DNA from: Gammaproteobacteria bacterium
GTDB lineage: Bacteria > Pseudomonadota > Gammaproteobacteria > Xanthomonadales > Marinicellaceae
Length of the DNA stretch: 5,250 nucleotides
Direction: 5' to 3'
NCBI GenBank assembly: GCA_030426705.1
Contig: JAUHXW010000219.1
Span: 1 to 5,250 of the forward strand
A program made the translations under genes and the position numbers. Within the stretch, counting starts at the first letter, position 1. The number at the start of each line of letters is the position of its first letter. Below the pieces are notes generated by a model that saw only the letters and a program-made list of their open reading frames with translations, searched no databases and was not told the origin of the DNA. Shown piece after piece: positions 1 through 5,250 of the stretch.

Positions 1-1075
1 CTCACAATATGCCAAAGAACAATTACATGAGAATACCGATGTTAATTTGTTTGGCTCTATGGACCAAAAAACCAATTATATTCCTAAAGACATGGTCATT
101 GCGCCTTGTGATGTGACCACATCATGTGGTGCTTTTATCGAGCTTGAGCCTAACCTCGAATTACTTAATTTATTTCCTAATCATGTCAAATTGGCATCAC
201 AATTTGGTTTGGGTGAGTTGAGTATTTGCTATGACAATGTGCAATGGCAACACAGAAAAACGGCTCCCACCCATCTTGATAACAATAAAATTGCCAATTT
301 TGAAGGCCAATTGTCGCTTGAACTCAACGGTCTATTTGGGGAGAACAAAATTTTTTCTCAACAATTAATCAGCGAACAACGCCACGTGTATTTGTTCGGT
401 GAAAACAACCAGGAAACACTGGACATGAGCTGCCCATTAAGCATTGTTGGCAAGCAAATCAACACCACCCTCGATCGTGGGACTTTTGGCTTGTTGCCCA
501 ACCGTTTGACTTTTTTGACAGCGCAAAAAGCCGACATCAATAAAGTCATCAACAACAATTGGCAAAGCTGGCTCTCAGGCATTGAATCCGATCCATTGGA
601 ATATATTTATTTTGATGAAATGAAGGAATTAAAAACGCAGCTCAATGATGCTTTTTTGCAACATGTTAATCGTTTGCAACAACAAATTTATCGAAAACTC
701 ATCACCAACAACTCAGCGAGAATTAACGATTCTGCCCTGTCCAAATCAACTTTCGACTACCTCAACCAAAGAAAACTGCTGCGGTATTTGGTCACCGGAT
801 TGTTCCCACAAAGCTACCACAGCGACAGCGGTTTGCGGTCGGCACTTGATGGCAGCAAACAATTGGTCGATGCACAGTTTTTCAAAACTGCATTGGAGAA
901 CCAAACCAACATTTATGAAATGATGAACCAGGGTGATGAGCTCTTTGCTGCACATGAATTGGCCTGGACAGAGAACCTCGAGTTTGCATCCCAGGGAGGT
1001 TTGCTGAATGCCACCTTTAATGAACTCAAAAGTTTGATTGATGGGCAGAAACAAATTGAGGCCAACATTGAGTAA
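1..1075 (+). CDS. Unrecognised protein, C-terminal part (5' end outside window)
   Basis: The reading frame is open from the left edge (first full codon at base 2) to a TAA at 1073-1075, giving 357 residues. The TTG at 47 and the ATG at 59 are probably internal codons, because the frame continues upstream without a stop and neither has a ribosome binding site. I do not recognise a family. The first half (to about residue 175) reads as beta-rich and holds all four cysteines, at fragment residues 36, 42, 76 and 144; an even number spaced this way would suit two disulfides in an exported protein. The second half (about 195-357) is cysteine-free, rich in Gln, Asn and Leu, and predicted helical by eye. 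There are no obvious membrane segments or nucleotide-binding motifs. Export is inferred only, since any signal peptide lies outside the window. The gene converges on the M48 protease gene, with 74 bp between the stop codons. Confidence is high that it is a real gene and very low for any function. Confidence 0.8.
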   Translation, partial: SQYAKEQLHENTDVNLFGSMDQKTNYIPKDMVIAPCDVTTSCGAFIELEPNLELLNLFPNHVKLASQFGLGELSICYDNVQWQHRKTAPTHLDNNKIANFEGQLSLELNGLFGENKIFSQQLISEQRHVYLFGENNQETLDMSCPLSIVGKQINTTLDRGTFGLLPNRLTFLTAQKADINKVINNNWQSWLSGIESDPLEYIYFDEMKELKTQLNDAFLQHVNRLQQQIYRKLITNNSARINDSALSKSTFDYLNQRKLLRYLVTGLFPQSYHSDSGLRSALDGSKQLVDAQFFKTALENQTNIYEMMNQGDELFAAHELAWTENLEFASQGGLLNATFNELKSLIDGQKQIEANIE

Positions 1076-1149
1076 TGATGGCCCAGAAGGTTTTAGTAAA
1101 AGACACACTCGATTCTGAGCCAATGGGCAAAAATCTCTTTAATCCTGAC

Positions 1150-1953
1150 CTACAAGCTACATTGTGGATTCAGTCCCTGAGACTGGGCCTGCTGTTCATA
1201 TTCCAGCGCTTTTCCCATGAATTTGGTTAGCTTGGCTATTCTGTTTTTGGGTTCCGGATGGGTTGATAAAAACTCTGGTGGCCTTTTCCCTTGTGAAGCT
1301 TTGTCCATGTTTTGCCACAAATTTATGCTGTGAGTTGGATCGAATCCTGCGGAAGCCATCAAGTATAAACCCAGGCGATCAGCTTCTTTCTCATGTTCGC
1401 GGGAAAAAGGTAACATCACCCCAACCTGAGCACCCAAACCCAAACCAACCATCAGCATTTGTCGTTCTCTTGAACCTTCCACTTTTTGCCGACTCATGAT
1501 GTCTGCCACCTGCATACCTGCCTGGGCTGCCAGTTGAATCGAAACCCGTTCTGAACCATGTCTGGACAACACGTGTGCCACTTCGTGACCCAGAACTGCA
1601 GCTAACTGTGAGGGTGTTTCTGCGACATTCAACAAGCCAGTATGAACACCTATTTTACCACCAGGCAAAGCAAAAGCATTGGCACTGTCATCTTCAAAAA
1701 CCACCACTTCCCAGTTTTGTTCACGCCAGTTTTGGGGCAAGGCATTGATGATAGCAAACGACACACATTGCACATAATCCTGTTTATTGCGGTTGTTTGA
1801 GACTTTTTGTGATGTTTTCATCTGCTGAAAAGTGGTGACACCCATTTGATTCATTTGTTGATCACCAATTAATATCAGCTGTTTTCTGCCAGTGGGGCTG
1901 GTGGCACAAGCCGTCAATGCCATGACTAAAATAATGACGAGTAGCTTCTTCAT
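1150..1953 (-). CDS. M48-family zinc metalloprotease, lipoprotein
   Basis: This is a 267-residue peptidase of the M48 (Oma1/LoiP/YcaL-like) family, expected to cleave misfolded or damaged envelope proteins in the periplasm. The N-terminus is a lipoprotein signal: Met-Lys-Lys, a hydrophobic stretch, then the lipobox Leu-Thr-Ala-Cys with Cys16 as the lipidated residue. Ala at +2 suggests outer-membrane sorting. The zinc site is complete: HEVAH at 123-127 gives two His ligands and the catalytic Glu124, and the EKEAD motif at 188-192 gives the third ligand, Glu188. The family's conserved downstream His is present in STHP at 230-233. The length matches E. coli LoiP and YcaL (about 250 residues), and no TPR tail like that of BepA is present. 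The ATG at 1951-1953 is supported by the lipoprotein signal and by AGGAAGG just upstream. The gene may share a transcript with the small membrane gene 75 bp upstream. The family call is firm; which paralogue it is, and its substrates, are not known. Confidence 0.95.
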   Translation of the reverse strand: MKKLLVIILVMALTACATSPTGRKQLILIGDQQMNQMGVTTFQQMKTSQKVSNNRNKQDYVQCVSFAIINALPQNWREQNWEVVVFEDDSANAFALPGGKIGVHTGLLNVAETPSQLAAVLGHEVAHVLSRHGSERVSIQLAAQAGMQVADIMSRQKVEGSRERQMLMVGLGLGAQVGVMLPFSREHEKEADRLGLYLMASAGFDPTHSINLWQNMDKASQGKRPPEFLSTHPEPKNRIAKLTKFMGKALEYEQQAQSQGLNPQCSL

Positions 1954-1957
1954 AAGA

Positions 1958-1964
1958 CCTTCCT
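1958..1964 (-). promoter_or_regulatory. Ribosome binding site of the M48 protease gene
   Basis: On the - strand this reads AGGAAGG and ends four bases before the ATG at 1953. The spacing is slightly short, but the match to the 16S anti-Shine-Dalgarno is good and fixes the start. It is the only clear Shine-Dalgarno sequence seen ahead of the three starts visible in the window. Confidence 0.75.
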
Positions 1965-1981
1965 GTAATTATATTCTGATT

Positions 1982-2012
1982 ATTTTAACTGAGTACCTTA
2001 AGATTTAATCAA
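1982..2012 (-). promoter_or_regulatory. Weak candidate promoter for the M48 protease gene
   Basis: On the - strand a TTGATT (2007-2012) lies 19 bp upstream of a TAAAAT (1982-1987). The boxes are fair matches but the spacing is wide. A TATAAT closer to the gene would start transcription inside the ribosome binding site, so it is less likely. The protease gene may instead depend on read-through from the membrane protein gene. Confidence 0.2.
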
Positions 2013-2028
2013 AACCTTTGTAAAAATA

Positions 2029-2340
2029 TTAAGTCATCAATACCACATAAGCAATCACAAAGCCAAAGCCAAACAGAAAAGCATAGATGATTTTAGCCCA
2101 GCGATATTTTTTTTTGATTTTCACATCTGTAATGGTTTTGCTGCGATGATGCATCCACACCAGCTCCAACAAAATCACAAATACAAACAGCATGATAAAT
2201 ACAATGGAAAAAACGCCAAGAGCTTCTGCCCAGGGCTGTGGTTTCAGCATTAAACTGATTACAGCCAAAGCATTAGATAAAATGATGGCTGTCATCAAAG
2301 CAATTCTGAGTGGTGTGAAAACAGGTTGTGGTGAATTCAT
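2029..2340 (-). CDS. Small three-segment membrane protein, function unknown
   Basis: This is an unrecognised protein of 103 residues if it starts at the ATG at 2338-2340. The frame also allows a TTG at 2359-2361 (110 residues), but that codon lies about where transcription should start from the promoter at 2368-2396, so the ATG is preferred. Neither start has a clear ribosome binding site. Counting from the ATG, hydrophobic segments lie at about 11-31, 40-60 and 82-101, which predicts three inner-membrane helices. A basic stretch with Lys-Lys-Lys and an Arg sits between the second and third (about 66-81) and should be cytoplasmic by the positive-inside rule. There are no catalytic motifs and no cysteines. 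The gene is followed on the same strand by the M48 protease after 75 bp, with no hairpin between them, so co-transcription is possible. The consistent hydrophobic pattern, promoter and compact packing support a real gene; its function is open. Confidence 0.75.
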   Translation of the reverse strand: MNSPQPVFTPLRIALMTAIILSNALAVISLMLKPQPWAEALGVFSIVFIMLFVFVILLELVWMHHRSKTITDVKIKKKYRWAKIIYAFLFGFGFVIAYVVLMT

Positions 2341-2367
2341 GTCAATTTTAATGAAGGTCAAAACGCT

Positions 2368-2396
2368 ATTATACCAAGCAATAATACACTGTTAAT
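2368..2396 (-). promoter_or_regulatory. Extended -10 promoter of the small membrane protein gene
   Basis: On the - strand a perfect TATAAT (2368-2373) is preceded by TGG, giving the extended -10 form TGnTATAAT. A poor -35 (ATTAAC, 2391-2396) sits exactly 17 bp away, and an extended -10 often compensates for a weak -35. Transcription should begin near 2361, leaving a leader of about 20 bases before the ATG at 2340. Confidence 0.6.
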
Positions 2397-2419
2397 CCAA
2401 AAACAACCGAAAACACACC

Positions 2420-2448
2420 TGCTTTTTCATATTTTATTCTGATATAAT
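2420..2448 (+). promoter_or_regulatory. Extended -10 promoter of the TonB/Sel1 gene
   Basis: A perfect TATAAT (2443-2448) is preceded by TGA, again the extended -10 form. No convincing -35 is seen at 17 bp (2420-2425 reads TGCTTT). The predicted transcription start is near 2455, giving a leader of about 24 pyrimidine-rich bases. It faces away from the promoter at 2368-2396, with about 70 bp between the two -10 boxes. Confidence 0.6.
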
Positions 2449-2478
2449 ATTTTTTCTTTTTTACACATGTAAACGCCC

Positions 2479-3831
2479 ATGAAACTCATTAAGAACGGGT
2501 CAAAATGGTTGACCGCCTTCTGCTTATTTTTTTCTTATACTGTTATTCAAGCTGACATCATTGACGCCAATGAGGCTTATGAAAATCAAAACTATGAATC
2601 AGCATTTGAACAATACTTGGAACTGGCTCAATTAGGTAATTCCCAGGCCAGGTACAATGTGGCAGTGATGTACCTCAAAGGTCAAGGCACTCTCATAGAC
2701 TATGGAAAAGCCTACGGTTGGGCACAGCTGGTTGATTATGAAAACAATGCTGACTTGATTAACCTGGTTGATGAAATTGAGAAAAAACTGACAAAAGAAG
2801 AGTTGGATGAAGCGAAAACAGCAGCAGAGGTTGTTAAAAATAACTTTGGCGATGATGCCATTTACAGTAAATTGGCGCCGATAAGCTATCAAGCCAAAGA
2901 CCCAAGTGACAACAAAAAAGAATTCAACATTCAAATCATCAATCGACCAGCACCCAGATACCCCATGTCTGAATACAGAAGAGGCACACAAGGCTGGGTT
3001 CGCGTAGGTTTTGAGGTTTATCCTGACGGGTCAGCAAGAAACATTTATGTGATTGAATCTGTACCTGCAGGCATATTTGACGAGGTAACGCTGGAAGCAG
3101 TCGAACGATTCAAATTTAAAGCGAGTTTTGCAGAAGGTGTTGAACCCTATCCAGTATCAGCCAGACAAACCATTCAGTATGAGTTGCCAGTGAATGATGA
3201 AAAGAAATTAACTAAACTTTATCAGCAACACCTGGAAAAACTGGAAAAGTTGGCACACAAGGGCCACCCTGATGCGCAATACTACTATGCACTGGCTGCC
3301 AGTTCACAGTCACTGGTTAACAGATACGTCAAGTTAGACGACGTAGCAGTCAATGACTGGCTGTTAAAAGCAGCACAAAACGGCAACCTCGATGCCCAAT
3401 ATCAACTCGGACAAAACATTTTGTCTGGGAAAGGCTGCAAAGTTGAAAAACAAAAAGGCATTGACTGGATTGTTTATGCTGCCGATAAAGGACACCCCAA
3501 AGCTGCACGTAAAGCCTATCACTTACTGACCAAAAACCAGCATTTGAATAATACCAACCTTACACCTGAACATTGGTTAAAACAAGCTGCCGACCAGGGG
3601 GATCCTGAATCACAACTTGATTATGCACACTTTCTTGCTTTCAATGGCAGTGAAACCGACAAAGTTCGAATAGAAAAATACCTTGAACAGTATCTCGAAG
3701 AGCGCGATAAATCAGTTAAATACTACCAGGTAAAAGCACAACTTTACCGACTTGAAAATAACGAGAAAAAAGCACAGAAAGAATTAAAGAAAGCCAATAA
3801 ACTGGCTAAGAAACTTGGCTGGGAGGTATAA
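2479..3831 (+). CDS. Exported TonB C-terminal domain protein with Sel1-like repeats
   Basis: This 450-residue protein has a signal peptide (Lys-rich start, hydrophobic core at about 11-23, likely cleavage after Gln-Ala at 25), so it should act in the periplasm. A Sel1/TPR-like unit lies at about 33-85. A TonB C-terminal domain follows at about 156-235, marked by RYP at 160-162, QGWVRV at 171-176, a PDG turn at 182-184 and FKFKAS near 211-216. Further Sel1-like repeats occupy about 251-390, with the recurring Gly-x-x-x-Ala type motif at 262-266, 302-306, 338-342 and, degenerate, 374-378; the N-terminal unit has it at 53-57. The last 50 residues are helical and Lys-rich. In TonB this domain contacts outer-membrane receptors, while Sel1 repeats bind proteins. 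The membrane anchor with its conserved His and the Pro-rich linker of classical TonB are not seen, so energy transduction is doubtful; a periplasmic scaffold is more likely (inference). The ATG at 2479 follows an in-frame TAA at 2470-2472 and has no clear ribosome binding site. Confidence 0.9.
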   Translation: MKLIKNGSKWLTAFCLFFSYTVIQADIIDANEAYENQNYESAFEQYLELAQLGNSQARYNVAVMYLKGQGTLIDYGKAYGWAQLVDYENNADLINLVDEIEKKLTKEELDEAKTAAEVVKNNFGDDAIYSKLAPISYQAKDPSDNKKEFNIQIINRPAPRYPMSEYRRGTQGWVRVGFEVYPDGSARNIYVIESVPAGIFDEVTLEAVERFKFKASFAEGVEPYPVSARQTIQYELPVNDEKKLTKLYQQHLEKLEKLAHKGHPDAQYYYALAASSQSLVNRYVKLDDVAVNDWLLKAAQNGNLDAQYQLGQNILSGKGCKVEKQKGIDWIVYAADKGHPKAARKAYHLLTKNQHLNNTNLTPEHWLKQAADQGDPESQLDYAHFLAFNGSETDKVRIEKYLEQYLEERDKSVKYYQVKAQLYRLENNEKKAQKELKKANKLAKKLGWEV

Positions 3832-3841
3832 CCCCATAACA

Positions 3842-3871
3842 AAAAAAGCCCGCACAATTGTCGGGCTTTTT
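3842..3871. terminator. Bidirectional intrinsic terminator
   Basis: AGCCCG (3847-3852) pairs with CGGGCT (3862-3867), and the flanking A-run and T-run extend the stem. The loop contains the self-complementary ACAATTGT. A run of five T follows on the + strand and seven T on the - strand. It lies between the convergent stops at 3831 and 3891, so it can end both the TonB/Sel1 and pnp transcripts. Confidence 0.9.
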
Positions 3872-3890
3872 ACATTTTAAAGACTTAAAA

Positions 3891-5250
3891 TCAGTCTTTC
3901 TTTTCAGGTTTTGGTTCCAGTGCTTTCATAGATAAACGCACTCGGCCTTGTTTATCAACTTCAAGAACTTTGACCTTAACCATATCACCTTCAGACATTT
4001 TATCAGTGACTTTGGCGACACGCTCGTGACAGATTTCAGAGATGTGAACCATGCCGTCCTGACCCGGCAACAGGTTAACAAAGGCGCCAAAGTCCATGAT
4101 TTTAACCACTTTACCTTCATAAACCGCACCGACTTCAACTTCAGCAGTCAAATCTTCAATGCGTTTTTTGGCCAAGTCGCCATCTTCCTGATTGATAGAA
4201 GCAATGGTTACAATGCCTTCATCAGTGATGTCGATGGTGGTGTTGGTTTCTTCGGTCAAGGCACGGATGGTCGCACCACCTTTACCAATGATGTCACGGA
4301 TTTTCTCAGGATTAACTTTAATGGTTTCCAAACGTGGTGCATAGGCCGACATTTCGGTACGGCTTTCTGACAACACCTTGTTCATTTCACCCAAAATAAA
4401 GTTACGACCATTGGTGGCTTGCTTCAAAGCAATTTCCATGATTTCACGGGTGATGCCTTCAATTTTGATGTCCATCTGCAAAGCAGTGATGCCATCTTCA
4501 GTACCCGCCACTTTAAAATCCATATCACCCAAGTGGTCTTCATCACCCAGGATGTCAGACAATACCGCAAAACCGTCGTCTTCTTTGATCAAACCCATGG
4601 CAATACCAGCCACAGGTGCTTTCAATGGTACACCGGCATCCATCATTGACAACGACGAACCACAAACCGAGGCCATTGAACTTGAACCGTTTGATTCAGT
4701 GATTTCAGAAACCACACGTTTCACATACGGGAAATCTTCTTCACTTGGAACCACAGCCATCAAACCACGTTTAGCCAAACGACCATGGCCAATTTCACGG
4801 CGTTTTGGACCACTCATAAAGCCCGCTTCACCCACACAGAATGGAGGGAAGTTGTAATGCAACATGAAGTCATCTTTGGTTTCACCTTCGATGCCATCAA
4901 TCAATTGTGCATCACGACCGGTACCCAAAGTGGTGGCCACAATGGCTTGTGTTTCACCACGGGTGAACAAGGCAGAACCGTGAACTCGTGGCAAAATGCC
5001 CACTTCACAATGAATCGGACGTACTTGAGTTGGGTCACGACCATCGATACGTGGCGCGCCAGAAATGATTTTACTGCGAACATGTTGTTTTTCCAATTTA
5101 CCGACCAACTCAGCCACTTCTTTTGGATCGTTGCCATGCTCTTCGCCCTCAGGACAAAAGTGAGCCATCACTGCTGTACGCATTTCAGCCAAAGCATTGT
5201 AACGAGCTTCTTTTTCCTGATTGGCAAAAGCTGCTTCAATCATGCCACCA
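3891..5250 (-). CDS. pnp: Polyribonucleotide nucleotidyltransferase (PNPase), N-terminus outside window
   Basis: PNPase degrades RNA 3' to 5' using phosphate, releasing nucleoside diphosphates, and can act with RNase E in the degradosome. The window holds 452 codons and the stop; the frame stays open to the right edge, so the Met codon at 5243 is internal. Numbering from that Met, residue 1 aligns with about E. coli residue 251, so the first RNase PH domain is missing only because the window ends. A helical linker covers about 1-60 and the second RNase PH domain about 65-290. That domain has the phosphate-binding Ser run at 187-189 (E. coli 437-439) and Asp236, Asp242 and Lys244 (E. coli D486, D492, K494), so the active site is intact. 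The KH domain follows (about 303-365, IIGKGG at 318-323), then S1 (about 371-440). The tail after S1 is about 10 residues, shorter than in E. coli. Any leader or rpsO would lie beyond the right edge. Confidence 0.98.
   Translation of the reverse strand, partial: GGMIEAAFANQEKEARYNALAEMRTAVMAHFCPEGEEHGNDPKEVAELVGKLEKQHVRSKIISGAPRIDGRDPTQVRPIHCEVGILPRVHGSALFTRGETQAIVATTLGTGRDAQLIDGIEGETKDDFMLHYNFPPFCVGEAGFMSGPKRREIGHGRLAKRGLMAVVPSEEDFPYVKRVVSEITESNGSSSMASVCGSSLSMMDAGVPLKAPVAGIAMGLIKEDDGFAVLSDILGDEDHLGDMDFKVAGTEDGITALQMDIKIEGITREIMEIALKQATNGRNFILGEMNKVLSESRTEMSAYAPRLETIKVNPEKIRDIIGKGGATIRALTEETNTTIDITDEGIVTIASINQEDGDLAKKRIEDLTAEVEVGAVYEGKVVKIMDFGAFVNLLPGQDGMVHISEICHERVAKVTDKMSEGDMVKVKVLEVDKQGRVRLSMKALEPKPEKKD

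Noticed and set aside
746..1123. Open frame of 125 codons on the - strand
   Set aside because: It lies almost entirely antisense to the left-edge gene, has no ribosome binding site, and reads as low-quality translation without domain features.
1079..1130. GCCCA at 1081-1085 and TGGGC at 1124-1128 as a possible terminator between the left-edge gene and the protease gene
   Set aside because: The arms are only 5 bp with a loop of nearly 40 bases and no T-tract follows in the right place. I see no clear terminator in this 74-bp gap.
1263..1499. Open frame of 78 codons on the + strand
   Set aside because: It is antisense to the zinc-site region of the M48 protease, whose motifs show that the - strand is the coding one.
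2341..2361. TTG at 2359-2361 as the start of the small membrane protein (110 residues)
   Set aside because: The predicted transcription start from the extended -10 promoter falls at about this codon, there is no ribosome binding site, and the extra seven residues add nothing to the membrane topology; the ATG at 2340 is more likely.
2521..2527. Cys15 of the TonB/Sel1 protein as a lipoprotein cysteine
   Set aside because: The residue before it is Phe, which does not fit a lipobox, and it falls inside the hydrophobic core; cleavage after residue 25 fits better.
2632..2991. Open frame of 119 codons on the - strand with hydrophobic stretches
   Set aside because: It is antisense to the TonB/Sel1 gene, whose domain motifs fix the + frame; the apparent hydrophobicity comes from complementing Lys/Asn/Asp-rich codons.
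3948..4857. Two + strand open frames of 140 and 159 codons opposite pnp
   Set aside because: Both are antisense shadows of the strongly conserved PNPase coding frame; long antisense frames are common opposite such genes, and neither has a start signal or recognisable domain.
1..5250. Defence system, prophage, transposon or CRISPR array
   Set aside because: No transposase, integrase, nuclease, repeat array, tRNA or direct-repeat boundary was found; the gene content is envelope and RNA-decay functions.

Overview
The window looks like ordinary chromosome from a gammaproteobacterium of moderately low GC content (about 40-45% by eye). The best evidence is the polynucleotide phosphorylase fragment on the right, which follows the E. 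coli protein closely in its second RNase PH, KH and S1 domains. The Gram-negative lipoprotein and periplasmic proteins beside it agree. Genus cannot be fixed from this sequence; a marine gammaproteobacterium such as Marinicella is a guess.

Layout, left to right: (1) the 3' part of an unrecognised + strand gene that enters from the left edge, with four cysteines in its first half and a helical, cysteine-free second half. (2) Converging on it, a - strand gene for an M48-family zinc metalloprotease lipoprotein with a full HExxH active site. (3) Upstream of that on the same strand, a short unrecognised gene for a protein with three membrane segments. (4) A 117-138 bp divergent intergenic region with two back-to-back extended -10 promoters and no obvious Shine-Dalgarno sequence for either gene. 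(5) A + strand gene for an exported protein in which a TonB C-terminal domain sits between Sel1-like repeats. (6) A strong hairpin terminator with T-tracts on both strands, placed between convergent genes. (7) The 3' two-thirds of pnp on the - strand, running off the right edge.

No mobile element, CRISPR array, tRNA, rRNA or phage gene was seen, and every complete gene is intact. Three products (protease, TonB/Sel1 protein, probably the left-edge protein) belong to the cell envelope, while pnp is a housekeeping RNA-decay gene. Nothing shows that these genes form one system. The most unusual item is the TonB/Sel1 protein, which has the receptor-contacting fold of TonB but not the recognisable energy-coupling anchor.
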